A DNA stretch of 64,000 bases, from the NCBI GenBank assembly GCA_963971575.1, contig OZ020622.1:30348301-30412300 (forward strand), written 5' to 3'. Positions within the stretch are counted from its first letter, which is position 1; each line of letters starts with the position of its first letter. The position numbers and the translations under genes were made by a program. This DNA is from Liopterus haemorrhoidalis. Taxonomy: Eukaryota > Arthropoda > Insecta > Coleoptera > Dytiscidae. The notes under the pieces were generated by a model. It was not told the DNA's origin, did no database searches, and saw nothing but the letters and a program-made list of their open reading frames with translations. Positions 1 to 11,877 of this stretch are shown piece after piece.

Positions 1-176
1 GAGCGAAATTCCTATTTAGTTCCTCCTAAACGTTGAGAATCGCTTGTAGATTATTTGTGTACGTATTTCCTTTCAATAATAAATTATATTAAAGATGTAT
101 AGATAAGTGAATAAAAATGAATATTTAAAAATTTTATTACTTTACTATCCCGTCTCGCGGGTTTACGATAATTTTT

Positions 177-1190
177 ATGAAAATACGATTATTTTCGCTA
201 CAGCGTACGATTATTTCATTATACGGAGTTAGCAACACTGGTTACATTAAAAGGGTTTTTTCGAGGGTCAACTTTGTTGTTTTAAATGAATTGATTGAAT
301 CACAAAACTGGAAGAGTATTTTGTCTCAGAATTGTGTTAATTTAGCTGCAGGTAATTTCTATGATTTTCTTTATGGTTTGATAAATGAACACGTACCTCT
401 TAAATTAAATTATCAACACATATATCATTTCTGGTACAAAAAAACGACCGCCGACTATAAAGATTATGAATGAAAACAATAAATATCATAAAAAATGGAA
501 GCGAAATAACGTAGTACCGGATTACATATCTTTTTCTATTCTCCGCCGTAGACTAAGATCATCTATAAAAAAGAATTATAGAAGCTGGATTGATTCAACA
601 GAAAATAGAGTAAAAAAAAATTTTTTTTAAAAATCTAGGCCTATATATCTGCGAAAAACTGTACCCTAAAGTATGCTTCTCGGCGATCATAAAGCTAATA
701 ATTTTAAAGATATAACTTATTCAATAATTTTTTCCAGTCTAATTTTGAACCTAATAAAATAATAACTAATAATGACCATATATATAATTTAACAGCTCAA
801 TTAATGTAACACATATTAATAAATCTACTATTTCTAGTTGCTCGAAGTCCGTGGATATAGCAAAAGGCCCTGGCCCCGATGGTATTCCCGCAATATTCAT
901 TTCTAACTGTGCGGAGTCATTGTCCGAGCCACTTTATATTTTATTTAATAAATCTTTAAAATCAGGCATCTTCCCTTCTATTTGGAAACAAGCTATAATC
1001 ACACCCATACTTAAAAGTAACTCTGCAAGTAATATTTCTAATTACCGGTCAATATCTAAATTAAACATATTTGCAAAAATTTTTGAATCAGTTATTACAA
1101 AATTCATTTCCAATTCAGTAAAACATATAATTACTCACAAACAGCACGGATTTATGATGAAACGTTCAACTATTTCTAATCTGCTCCCAT
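177..1190 (+). pseudogene. Jockey/CR1-type LINE ORF2 fragment, left part
   Basis: This is a degraded non-LTR retrotransposon ORF2. An open stretch at 177-473 resembles the linker between endonuclease and reverse transcriptase. Nearby frames at about 470-630 contain a basic RRRLRSSIKKNYRSW-like stretch typical of this linker. At 851-1190 the start of the RT domain is clear: KGPGPDGIPAIF, then WKQAIITPILK and NYRSISKLNIFAKIFE, the RT fingers blocks. The frame is lost several times. The RT is cut at 1190 by another LINE and resumes at 4588. It resembles the intact ORF2 at 26810-29011 in layout and motifs, so it is probably the same clade. It cannot be functional. Confidence 0.85.
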
Positions 1191-1340
1191 AATAATAATA
1201 ATAATAATCCCAACATCGTATCCGACTAAGGGAATCACAAAATAAATATTAATAATAATATGTGTATATGCATAAATACACAAATATATACAAATACACA
1301 CATACACATATACATATAAAGGATGTTCTATAGTCTATAG

Positions 1341-1775
1341 CAGGGATGAGCAACCTTTTTTTACTACGGGCCAACTAGAAATTTAAAAATTTCCTGCGGG
1401 CCGCATACGAAATTTATTAAAATATGAACACAAGATGATAAACACAAATTATCTATTTATTAACAAAATAACAAAATTATTTTTAAAAAAATACACAAAT
1501 AAAACATATACCTAATAGAAATGCTAGGTATAAAAAAACAGTCAAAGATAATTATTATGGGGAAAAAATCATAAACAAATTTTAATGAGAAGTTTGGCAT
1601 TGCTTCTTTGCAACCAATTGCTCTATATTGCTCTTATTTATGCTTTAAAATATATATGTATCTTCTGTAATTTAATGGCCTTTTTTGAAATTTGACAGAC
1701 AAAAGCTTTGACGGGCCGCACGAAAAAGTACTCCGGGCCGCATGCGGCCCGCGGGCCGCGGGTTGCTCATCCCTG
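1341..1775. mobile_element. Non-autonomous hAT element (435 bp)
   Basis: Perfect 15-bp terminal inverted repeats, cagggatgagcaacc at 1341-1355 and its complement at 1761-1775, are flanked by an 8-bp duplication, gtctatag, at 1333-1340 and 1776-1783. CAGGG ends and an 8-bp duplication are diagnostic of the hAT superfamily. Near the right end lie GC-rich gcggcccgcgggccgc palindromic motifs. It encodes no transposase. It lies inside the LINE at 1191-4587, so it is the youngest of the three nested elements here. Confidence 0.93.
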
Positions 1776-3756
1776 GTCTATAGAGTAGTTCTTCTTCTAC
1801 GTTGGCACTAAAGGCACCTTCTCCCGTCGATATCCTGTTCTTCTTTGCCGCTGCTTTAGCCCTCACAGACTGCTGGCGGCTTTGTTCGTATACAGCAACT
1901 GCATCTTGAATCGATTTTCTCCAACAGTTGCGGTTACTTGCTAGGGTTTCCCAGTTGTTGTTCAGCAAGTTTGTACTTTTAATGCCGTTTTTGAGAACAT
2001 CCTTATACCGCTTTCGAGGAGCACCAATATTTCGTTGACTTTCTTGCAGCTCACAATATAACATCTGTTTAGGGAGTCTGTCATTGGACATACGTACAAC
2101 GTGCCCAGTCCATCGTAGTTGATTTCTGACTAACAGCGATTCTATACTGCACGCCTGAGCTTCGTTCAGTACTCGTACATTATCTATATGATCCTGCCAC
2201 TTGATACACAAAATAGTTCGTAAGCATCTTTGATGGAATTTTTCCTGTTGACGAATATGCTGTCGATATGGAGTCCATGTTTCTGATGCATATAGCAATG
2301 TAGGTATTATGACAGATTTATACACGTTTAGTTTAGTTTGCAAGCTCAGATCATGGTTTAATCAAACTCGTTTCCGTAGCATGCCATAAGCTCTAGCTGC
2401 AGCAGATATTTTGTTATTTATCTCCAAGTCCAGATTACCATCGCTGCAAAGTATAGTACCTAAATATTTAAGGGTCTTCGTGATCCTCAATACTTCATCG
2501 CCAATAAAGAAATCTGGTATTGTATTACCATTAGTAGGTCTGGCCATGACTTCTGTTTTCAACAGACTAATCTTGAGTCGAAACCGTGTGCTTGACGTAG
2601 CCAAGCGGGTTACTGCATCTTGCAGATCCTCAGGACTATTTGATACTAACGCAGAATCGTCAGCGTACAAAGCTTGTTGAATTGTGCCGTACTTTAGCTT
2701 AGAAACAGCGTTGAAACGACGTAGTCTGTGCAGACCGCCGTCTGTGCGATACCGAATATGGACCCCCGCCGATATAGTCACAAAAGGCTATCTCCAGTAC
2801 CACTGTTAGGAAGATATTAAATAGACTAGGTGCAAGAACACATCCTTGTCTTGTGCCAATTGTAACACAGAAATCAGAAGAAAACTCTCCGTTCGAAGAC
2901 ACACAAGCTTTCGTGTTACAATGGAGTTCTCTCAACAGATGTAATATTTTCGGAGAGCAGCCATATTTTTTCAATACTTCCCATAGCATGTTTCGCGGTA
3001 CTGTGTCGAATGCTTTGGAAAAATCGACAAAGCACATATAGAGCGGTTGGTTTTGCTCTGTACATTTCTCTTGTAGCTGACGGAGCGAGAAGATCATATC
3101 GTTGCATCCTCTATTTTTTCTAAAACCAGCATGAGACTATGGATTGTGGAATTCAGATATGATGTTCAATCTGTCATTCAAGATATTTGTAAGAACTTTT
3201 CCTACTGACGAGAGTAAAGATATCCCACGATAATTGTCGCAGCTACTTTTACAATCTTTGCTTTTATATAGAGGCAGCACGATAGCATTTTTGAACTGTT
3301 GAGGTATCTGACCAGATTCCCAGATTTTCTAAATAAAATCTGTCAGCGTAATAGCTAGCGCACTTCCACCATATTTTACTATTTCAGCTGGTATGCCATC
3401 TGAACTGCTCTATTATTGTTCAGACAATCGATAGCAAATTCAACTTCAAAGTTACTATACTGTGGGAGAAGTTCAGTGAAGGTATCGTCTCGTGGGTACG
3501 ACGTGTTCAGTAGCTCATTAAAATTTTCACGCCACCTATTGAGAAGATCATTCGGGGTGCATAACGTAGAGTTATCTTTACTTTTCAGAGGCATTGTGAT
3601 TTTTCTCTGGGGACCGTAGATTTTTACAAGACTTTGATAAAAAGCTTTTAAGTTATTATTATCGGCAAACTGTTGGATCTCGTTTGCTTTATTTGTCCAC
3701 CAATTGTTCTTTAATTCTCTTGTTCTAGTTCTTAGTTTCCTTCGTTGCTCTAGCAT
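1776..3756 (-). pseudogene. Reverse transcriptase and C-terminal region of the inserted LINE
   Basis: Three or more frames together cover the RT. 3379-3756 holds the linker and the start of the fingers. 2699-3097 has the palm block CFVDFSKAFDTV and the GTRQGCVLAPSLFN block. 2362-2781 has the catalytic YADDSALV box and the thumb. 1776-2343 has ASETWT and RWTGHVVRMSNDRLP and a basic C-terminus. Frameshifts lie near 3100-3380, near 2700-2780 and near 2345-2360. The open frame continues left into the hAT at 1775; that tail is chimeric and not part of the LINE protein. Dead copy. Confidence 0.85.
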
Positions 3757-4046
3757 GACAACTCTATTACTTGGTGTTTTATTCAGATGTCACTTTAATT
3801 CCGCAGATTTTCTGGTATCAACGAGAGTTTTGATTTCCGCGACGTTTTCATCAAACCAATCTTCATTTCTTTTCTTAACTTTGATAATTTTCAGTTGATA
3901 AACTTAACCACTGCTATTCCGGCGATCGGATATTTAAGTTGGTATCAAATATGCATTTCGAAATTTCTTCTACAAATTTCGTCCGTATTGAGCAATCCTT
4001 TAATATATCCATGTTCATTCGCGGGCACTATGTTTGAGGTCTTTTA

Positions 4047-4587
4047 TCAACTCATTTGAAATGAAGATTTGGATCTTACAAGTCTATTGTCTGTGTCGCA
4101 GATCGCGCCTCTCATGACTCTTGTTATTATTATGTCCTTGATATCAGTGTTCCTCGTAATGATGTAATCGATCATATGCCAGTGTTTGCTCCTTGGGTGC
4201 ATCCATGTGTTTTTATATTTGTTGGGCACCTGGAAGATGGTATTGGTCATCGTTAGTTCGTAGGACTGACAGAGTGTAAGAAGCCTAAGACCATTGCTAT
4301 TACACTTTCCGGTGCCATGCTTGCCGATTACGTTGGTCCGATTTTCTGCGTCTCTGCCTACTCTAGCATTAAAGTCACCAAGGAATAGCAGTTTATCTGT
4401 TCGAGGAACTTTATCTAGGACATGTCTTAAGTCGTTGTAAAATTTTTCCTTGCTCTCATCATTATGTTGCATCGTAGGAGCGTAGATGTTGATGAGTGAC
4501 AGGTGTTTATTGGCTTTTAAACAAAAACGAGCTGTTATAATCCTGTCTGTGATCCCCATTGGAGGCTTGTCCATAAGAGGGAGTAGC
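4047..4587 (-). pseudogene. AP-like endonuclease domain of the inserted LINE
   Basis: The translation reads as the C-terminal two thirds of an endonuclease/exonuclease/phosphatase domain, which nicks target DNA for target-primed reverse transcription. Visible motifs are LINIYAPT, LLFLGDFNARVG (metal-binding GDFNA block), and TWMHPRSKHWHMIDYI with the conserved D; the terminal SDH-type block reads CDTDNRL and is altered. The first part of the domain is missing because the copy is 5'-truncated at 4587. The apparent start at 4601 lies in the flanking target duplication and is not real. Confidence 0.85.
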
Positions 4588-5010
4588 CTGCTCCCATACA
4601 CTGAATATATTTACTCTAAATTAGACTCGTCAGGACAAGTAGATGTGATATATACTTATTTTAAAAAGGCCTTTGATAAAGTTAATCAAAATTTATTACT
4701 AAAAAACTTCGAGCTATTGGTATCGATGGTAATTTATTACGGTGGTTGGAATCTTACATTTCAAACCTATCACAGGCTGTAGCTATTAATAATTATACTT
4801 CAAATTTCATTAACATCAGGTGTTCCACAAGGATTGCATTTAGGACCTATTTTATTACTCCTGTTTTGAGAAATCTAAATTTACTTTATACGCAGACGAT
4901 TTGAAAATTTATAAAAATATTAAATGTATTCAAAACTGTACAGATCTGAACAGCGATTTGCAAAACATTGCTAACTATTGTCGTAATAATAAACTTTTTT
5001 TGAAATTTAG
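4588..5010 (+). pseudogene. Jockey/CR1-type LINE ORF2 fragment, right part
   Basis: This continues the RT interrupted at 1190. It reads through the palm block (VDVIYTYFKKAFDKVNQ at about 4640-4690), then GVPQG at about 4820, and a YADDLKIY catalytic box near 4885-4910, ending with a thumb fragment around 5000. Frames shift between blocks. The 3' part of the RT and the tail are absent. The F in YFKKAFDK stands where FSKAFD is usual. Together with 177-1190 it is one copy split by a later insertion. Confidence 0.82.
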
Positions 5011-5035
5011 ATTTAGAAAAATAAATAAATAAACA

Positions 5036-5898
5036 TATTACTATAAAAGTTCCTATCATAGTAACGTTCGTTGGATCTACACGAATTGAGTTTGATCTCC
5101 CTACATAACGTTATGACTATTTTTAGCATGATGTCTATCGGTCTGTCCGTCCGTCTGTCTGTGCACATGTGCAGAGCAAATTCGGGTAGAAGGATTTCTA
5201 TGAAACTTCATAATTAAGCTTTTGACATCAATGGCACGAGTTGATCAACTTTTGGTAAAAATCCGTTGACTAGAAATGGGAGTTTACTCGTGTCGATTTT
5301 AAGATTTTTGCGAATATTTAACAACAGAAAAATATTTCGTAAAAATGTATTGAACAAAAGTTGATATAAAAGAAATAACTACCAACTTTTATTTGAGACA
5401 TATTTTGTTAAAACGAAAAATTTTTGAAACATTTTTTGAAATTTTTATTCATACTCGAAGTATCTATTTTTTCATACTTATATGTAACGTTTCCATGGTT
5501 ATGATTAATAATATCTTTGTTAGAAAATATTAGGCCAAGATATTTCTACTCTGCCGCTAGAATGTATTTTATACAAGTACTTTGTGATGGCGGTCGGTCC
5601 TGTGGTGGCCACAGCTGATTTTTTTTTTATAATTTATAAATGTATATACCATAATATATATTATATAACAACAAAATAATGTAAGCAATACAATATTTTG
5701 ACATTTTTTACCTCAACTGTCATCTGTATACCACCAATGAGCATGCGTGTTGCGCTTCTGTAACTATCTTCATTCTTTTCTCAGTAACTGTCAACAGTTG
5801 AATATTACAGAATACGAAAAATGTTAAAGTTACTATTGAAGTCACTATAAAAGTTATCTTGTAGTAACGTTACTACATGGTAACTATTATAGTAACTT
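5036..5898. repeat. Possible palindrome-ended element enclosing repeat copy A
   Basis: The sequence ttactataaaagttcctatc at about 5037 recurs in inverted, slightly diverged form at 5868-5898, and in direct form at 5848-5877. The right end is therefore itself a near palindrome centred on taacgtta. This could be a foldback-like miniature element that took in the repeat at 5070-5622. No target duplication was found, so boundaries and class are uncertain. Confidence 0.35.
5070..5622. repeat. Dispersed ~555-bp repeat, copy A
   Basis: This stretch matches 6949-7513 over its whole length in the same orientation. Shared landmarks are a tgtcggtctgtctgtccgtc run, gtgcagagcaaattcgg, and the end ggtcctgtggtggccacagc. 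No coding potential. Copy B lies inside a hAT element, so the family moves or is carried by other elements; its own mechanism is unknown. Confidence 0.8.
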
Positions 5899-6752
5899 TA
5901 TACAGAATTGATCTGACTCTAAAGTTAAAATGATTTTAAAATTTTATGTGAAAAAAAATATATATCTATAATATAATACGCCAACGCGTGTCCTTGCGTG
6001 GGTGGATGGGTGTCGTCTAAAATCTAAAACAATTGAAGCGAGATTCCGAAATGTAACGAAATATTCCGAAGCTTACAGAATTTTGACATATAACGCGTAA
6101 TAATAATAGTTGTTAATTGATATGTTTACACAAAAATAATATAAATTAAAATTATTAGTAGCAGAAAAATAATGATTTTAAAAATATTTGGTTTTGATGA
6201 AAGTAAGTAAGAAAAATGTGATTTTCTTTTCTTTATTATTATTTTTCCAATGCTTTATTATTTTTTTATTTCTACGATTAACGTTTTAAATGTTCATAAA
6301 TGTAAATGTAATACACTGAGTAAAAATTATAATTTTTACCAAGAATTACCGGCCGAGTTTGGTCATTCATATCAGCGTCACTATGCTCTATGTCACCTTA
6401 GAAAAATGTGTGTAAGAAGATAGGAGCTGTTTGTCCTTACTTCGGATTGGTTTAGAACGTCTTCCCTAGTACACTGTTAAAATATTGTTTTTAGTCCAAG
6501 TTGACAGATGTTCAGTGTCGTACATTATAAATATATATTATTAATATTATTTTATTTTTTTCGTATATTTTGTTATTACTTACATATTTAGACTTTTATT
6601 TATATTCTTGGCGTAGATTTTATGGAGAAAATTTTCTGTGTAATTTGTTTTTACGCAGTTATATATTTTTTAGGTTATCTGACATATAAATATTTTTTGA
6701 CACTTGACAATTAACAGATCAAAATAGAGGACTAATGTGAGGCCAAAAGACA
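5899..6752. other. Unassigned AT-rich interval
   Basis: No ORF of note, no tandem repeat and no terminal repeats were recognised. It holds only AT-rich DNA and short scattered motifs. Confidence 0.5.
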
Positions 6753-6948
6753 GCCTAGCTCAGCGTTTTCCAAAGTGTGGGTCGCGACCCGGCACCGGGT
6801 CGCAGAAAAATTTTGCCGGGTCGCGAAAAAAATTGTAAAAACAAAAAAGACTTAAAAAAAAAAAAATTTTGTACATATTATTTTTACCGACCGTCAACAT
6901 ATATAAGGGAGGTATTGTAATCATACCGATTTTGACATTTCGAGATTT

Positions 6949-7513
6949 CGATGGATCTCCACGAACTGAGGTCCCTCCATAACGTTTTGGCTATTTTTAG
7001 CATGATGTCTGTCGGTCTGTCTGTCCGTCTGTCTGTCTGTCCATCTGTCTGTGTACACGTGCAGAGCAAATTCGGCTGAAAGGATTTTTATGAAACTTTA
7101 CATATTTAAGCTTTTTCCATCAATGGCACGAGTTGATCAACTTTTGGTAAAAATCGGTTGACTAAAAATGGGAGTTTACTCGTGTCGATTTTTTGACTTT
7201 TGTGAATATTTCACAACACAAAAATATTTCGAAAACATTTATTGAACAAAAGTTGCTATAAAAGCAATAACTAATAACTTTTATTTGAGACGTTTTTTGA
7301 TAAAACGAAAAATTTCGAATAATTTCTGTAAAATTTTTCGAAATTTTTTCTAAGGCTCAATTTTTTCATATTTATATGTAACGTTTCCATCGTCATGATA
7401 AATAATATCTCTGTTAGAAAATATTAGGCCAAGTTATTTCTACTCTGCTGCTAGAATGTATTTTATATAAATACGATGGCGGTCGGTCCTGTGGTGGCCA
7501 CAGCTGATTTTTT
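6949..7513. repeat. Dispersed ~555-bp repeat, copy B, inside a hAT
   Basis: Same sequence family as 5070-5622, carried as cargo in the hAT at 6761-7789. The tctgtctgtcc run is longer here than in copy A. The apparent ORFs in it come from this simple repeat. Confidence 0.8.
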
Positions 7514-7550
7514 TTTACGTCAGTTAATCACTAGAATAGTGTGTATTTGT

Positions 7551-7667
7551 GCTCTTTATTACTATACTATACTCTTTATTACTATACTATACTCTTTATT
7601 ACTATTTATTACTCTTTACTACTATTTATTACTCTTTATTACTATTTATTACTCTTTATTAATATAA
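7551..7667. repeat. Microsatellite, ctttattacta type
   Basis: Imperfect tandem copies of actctttattactatactat and shorter derivatives fill this stretch inside the hAT. The open frame across it is an artefact of the repeat. Confidence 0.85.
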
Positions 7668-7797
7668 AGCTACTGCTTTAAAATAAAATTTGTTTTGTAA
7701 ATAAATTTTTTTTTTTTTTTCATAAGGTGGGTCGCGAAAATTTTTAAAACCTCGTACCGGGTCGCGGTCAAAAAGTTTGGGAACCGCTGGCCTAGCT

Positions 7798-8256
7798 GAT
7801 AGTGCCCAAAGAAGAAGTTATTGATAAAATATTTAGACCTTCATATATACATATATTTTTAATTTTTATTTACAATAAATATTTAAATAAGAAACTTTAG
7901 CTCTGAAGATATATTGTTTATTTTATTGCTTTATTTAAACTCTTTTAGCCAAATCTCTCTTTTTATATATAGTCCATAATTTTTAAAAATTTATATTTTT
8001 TAACTTTTTCTAATTTCCCATTAAACTGAATTTATGTCTTATAAATACCGTAAGTGTATTATCTGCCTTGTTTATTTTAATAACTTATTAACCTTTTTTT
8101 ATTGAAAAAAAAAAAAAAAAATACTGGCTTACCCAGTTACTACGCCCATGCCCTAGTTGTAACTTATTTTAAATTTCCCGCTATACTGTATTTGTCCAGT
8201 GTAAATCGTACTCGGTTCGCAGCGCTATCTACTTTTTTCTAATTTGAAATAGACCA
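7798..8256. other. Unassigned AT-rich interval
   Basis: Nothing recognised apart from an A run at about 8105-8121. No credible ORF. Confidence 0.5.
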
Positions 8257-8880
8257 TAGTTTGTTCTTACAAAAGTGACAACTTATTTGTGTGAATTTAA
8301 AATTAGTTGGAAATATTTAAAATATTTCGGTAAAAATTACAAACTGATCAAAGCAGTTCACTTTTGTAAGAACAAACTAAGAGGGAATTTTGTTTTCAAT
8401 AGTTTGCACCTTGTAGCTGTATGTCATGGTATTAAAAAATGTCACTTTTTTAAAATGTCGATCCATTTGACTTATGTCATAATGAAAAATGATATCTTAA
8501 TTATAGTGATCATAACCTTATCAACCTAAAGTCGGTTTTACAGCGTAAGGAATATTTTTATTGACATTTAAAATCAGTAACACACCATAAAAGTAACCAA
8601 AATAACCAGATCTAGTGTGTTCTTACAAAAGTGAACAGCTTATTCATTCAATAGTTTGCACCTTTGAAATTGTATGTCATGTTGGTATTAAAACATGGTA
8701 AAAAAATTCATTTTCTTAAAATGTCATTCCATTTGACATATGTCATAAAGATAAATGATATCATAGTTATAATGATCATAAGCAACAAATCTGAAGTATT
8801 TACATTTAAAAGTCAGTACTACACTATAACAGTAACAAAAATAACCAGATCTGGTTTGACTTTACTAAAGTGAACGCAAT
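8257..8880. repeat. Partly duplicated, hairpin-bearing repeat
   Basis: A 21-bp perfect inverted repeat (tagtttgttcttacaaaagtg at 8257-8277, complement at 8359-8379) is followed by two direct copies of a ~230-bp unit, about 8399-8641 and 8645-8876. Both units share ttgcacctt, catttgac.tatgtcat, gatcataa and ataaccagatct, and each ends near an acaaaagtgaac-like motif. No coding potential. It looks like a diverged miniature transposon that duplicated locally. Confidence 0.65.
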
Positions 8881-8989
8881 ATATTAAAGCGGACAAACAA
8901 TTAAATTTTACTGTGTAATAGTTTCTCACGATTTATTTCAAACTGATTTGAGATATAGCGTAAGTACACTTTTTTTCGTTGATATTTTT

Positions 8990-9087
8990 CCGTGTGCGCT
9001 TTTTTCCGTGTCTGTCTTTTTTCATGTGCGCTATTTTCCGTGTGCGTATTAATCCGTGTGCGTTTTTTTCGTGTGCGTATATTTATA

Positions 9088-9147
<60 letters not shown>
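8990..9147. repeat. Degenerate ccgtgtgcg repeat and (TTG)n tract
   Basis: 8990-9080 is a loose tandem of ttttttccgtgtgcg. 9088-9147 is an almost pure (TTG)n run of about 20 units that abuts the 3' end of the minus-strand LINE at 9148, where it reads as a (CAA)n tail. Confidence 0.9.
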
Positions 9148-9206
9148 AAGGTCTTGACAAGCGTCCACTAATCTCAAACTTCAGCAACCTTTTGAGCCGC
9201 GTCATA

Positions 9207-11866
9207 CTAGAGACTAGTGGAGCTAAATACACACGACTGCATCCCAAACCCTGGCGATATGCAGCCGCGGAAATTACGCCAGATCCAGTGCCCGCACAAT
9301 GCGGAGCGACCCGAGCAGCACTGCTTTCTGCATCCTGCAGAAGATCTACAGGCGGGAATGGACTCGATTTTCCTTCGATAGGAGGCTTTCATGCCACCCA
9401 AAACACCAACTATCAGGACTACAAGCTTAACTTTATACCCGGAATACAGCTTTCTAAGCTCGGACAAGAGGTCCATATACTTGGACCTCTTTTCTCCTCC
9501 TTGAGAGAGATATTCTTCTCAGCTGGACTTGAGAATTCGATCACAAACATCTGTTTGGTCTCGATATCCAGGAGGGTTATGTCCGGCTTAGTGGCTGTCA
9601 GTAACCTCGAGGTGGGGAAGGAGTAATTCCAATAAATTCGGCACTTGGAATTTTCCACCACCGATTCTATGTCAGAAGGGACGTACGGTATAACCGGTAT
9701 TTGGTCAATACCATAGGCATGTCTAAGATGATAGTAGAGCACGCGGAGAGCAGCATTATGTCGAGACACGTAGCTCGACGCTGCAAGAGATGGACAAGCA
9801 GACAGAATGTGCATTATCGTTTCAGAATGGTGGTGGCACAACCTACAGAGTGTGGACTCCGCTATTTGGAATATGCGGGCCCTGTATGCCAAAGTATTTA
9901 TAACACCATCCTGACACGCAAACACAAAACCTTCTGTTTCCGATCTCAAACCAGCAGACTTAAAAAACGAGAACGTGAGTTCGGTGGACAATTCTAGAAT
10001 ATGTTTGAAGAACACAGAGTGCATACTTTTACTCATGTGTTCTTTTGTCAACATGTCTGTCTCGCCTCGTTTCACCGAACCGGTAACTCTGTTGTACTCC
10101 TTCCGAGAGAGTTGTACTCCAGCGTTTTCCCTGACGGAACTCAAGTCTGCCAGGTTAAATCTCGTTGCTGCTCTTCGCGCTGCCTGGTAAAGAAACGCCC
10201 CTTTGCCACTAAATTCGTGCTCACTAACGAATTTTAATAGTGGGTCCTGACTTCTGAGGATACTGTTAGCTGTAACCAGGACGAGTCGATCGTGCAAGCA
10301 CTCCAAATTTAGTAATCCCCGACCCCCATTTTGACGAGGGAGGTAAATGCGCTGCACAGAAGATTTCGGGTGAAGACTTCGGTTGATGTTCATGATCTTT
10401 CTGGTTCTTCTGTCGAGATCCTTAAGATCATCAACATTCCATTTCATTACACCAAAAGTGTATGAAATTAATGGGACAGCAAGCATGTTTGTGGCAGCGA
10501 TCTTGTTCTTGCCAGACAGACATGATCTCCATATCTGCCTAAGTCGTGCCATATACTTGCTGCGAAGGGCCTGCTTAATAAGAGTGACATCTTGGACACC
10601 TCTCTCACTGATGCCTAGAAATGTGTAAGACCCTTCGGCATTAAGATGTTTTATAATGCTCCCATCAACCAATTGAACGTCTTCACCGTTGTTTAAACCT
10701 TTTCCTCTTGGAAAACCAGCGCATTTTTCCAACCCGAATTGCATACCTATCGCGGCAGTGTACTCAGCAACAGTATCTAAGGCGGTCTGCAGATTCCTCT
10801 CGTTCGAGGCGTAGAGCTTCAAATCATCCATGTAAAAGAGATGGGTAATTTTGTGCTTACGCTTCGACGGGGGACCCGCCATGTAGCCACTGCCGCGCCT
10901 AAGCTCGATCGATAGAGGAAGAAGTGAGATGCAAAATAGTAGCGGGCTTAGGGAATCTCCCTGGAAAACCCCACGCTTGAAATATATCCACTCTGTCGAC
11001 ACTGCAGTTGATCCGCTTGGGACAACAAATTGTGTCTTCCAGAGGGACATAAGTTGCCCAATGCATCTCTCTATCTCCGGGTGAACTCGTAACATGCGCA
11101 ATAATGTTAAAATGAGAGCGTGTGACGTAGTGTCATAAGCTTTTGCGTAGTCCACCCAAGCCACTGACAGGTTGCGTTTGAAATACGACGCGTCATGACA
11201 GACTGACCGGTCGATAATAAGGTTTTCTTTGCAACCTGCTTGGCCCCTCTTCGATCCCCTCTGTTCGTAGATGTCTGACCAAACAGAGGCAATGGAGCTC
11301 AGTACCCGCTCGTTTAATACGCTGGTGAAGATCTTATACAGCGTATTGAGACAAGTAATAGGTCTGTAGTTCTTCGGGTTGGTTAAATCACCTTTTTTGG
11401 GGATTAATACTGTACGCCCCTCTGGTAACCAAGATGGTATTGGTATTTCTCCACGGATAAAAGAAGTAAAATTTCGTGCAAGATGGCCGTGCACGCTTGT
11501 GAATGACTTCCACCAGAAAGCAATAATACCATCAACTCCTGGTGCAGCGAAATTGCGCGCTTTCGAAATAGCACGTGTAACTTCTTCCGTGGTAACAGGG
11601 GGGCATGCCTGAGGATCTGTCAGGTGTTGTGAACAGAATTCCTCAAATCTCTCCAAAACTGGAGTGTCCTGCACGATCGCCTCGTGTTCATAAAGTTCCC
11701 TCCAGAAAGTCTGTCCTGTCGACTGATAATGACGGTTCAGAAACCTCCATGGTTTGGCCATGAAAAGGCGTGACGGGCTCGTGAGGAACATAGTATTTTC
11801 CTCCATGGTCCTAACCCGGTTGACCAGGTTCTTTCTTGCCAGGGCTAGTGCTCTCAATTCGTCCAC
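9207..11866 (-). pseudogene. RT, zinc knuckle and restriction-like endonuclease of the R4-like LINE
   Basis: Residues are numbered from 11866. RT spans about 145-480: TVLIPKKGDLTNPKNYRPI near 152-170, AWVDYAKAYDT near 236, FQGDSLSPLLFC near 301, and the catalytic FYMDDLKLYA near 344. A knuckle, CRLC...H....C, lies at 674-691 with R/HN just after. The endonuclease motif follows: KPD at 760, D767 and VIEFSSPAEKN at 775-785. The open frame ends at 9419, but the conserved C-terminus (LLSELRKLYSGYKVKLVVLI) is in a second frame, 9207-9476, so there is a frameshift near 9480. In this family the nuclease makes a sequence- or structure-directed nick to start reverse transcription. Confidence 0.85.
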
Positions 11867-11877
11867 CGCTTTCTGCT

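Larger units (their letters stand above)
1191..4587 (-). mobile_element. 5'-truncated LINE inserted into the Jockey/CR1 fragment
   Basis: The insertion is bounded by a 10-bp direct repeat, ctgctcccat, at 1181-1190 and 4588-4597. On the minus strand it ends in a short (ATT)n tail at 1191-1208. The order on the minus strand is endonuclease, reverse transcriptase, then a C-terminal region with the YASETWT and RWTGHVVRM motifs. Frames change several times. The 5' end is truncated inside the endonuclease domain. The protein type is the one often annotated in animals as craniofacial development protein 2-like; I do not assign the clade. A hAT element sits in its 3' end. Confidence 0.88.
6761..7789. 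mobile_element. Non-autonomous hAT element (1,029 bp)
   Basis: The ends cagcgttttccaaagtgtgg and, read from the right, cagcggttcccaaacttttt are imperfect inverted repeats that continue into a shared gcgacccgg motif. They are flanked by an exact 8-bp duplication, gcctagct, at 6753-6760 and 7790-7797. This end type and duplication length are those of hAT elements. There is no transposase. The interior consists of dispersed repeat copy B and an ACTATACT-type microsatellite. Confidence 0.92.

Noticed and set aside
7476..7667. Membrane-protein-like ORF
   Set aside because: Translation of the ctttattacta microsatellite.
9192..9626. Plus-strand ORF of 144 codons
   Set aside because: Antisense shadow of the R4-like LINE C-terminus. 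The same applies to the other plus-strand frames at 9701-12986, 33630-38181 and 27618-27815.
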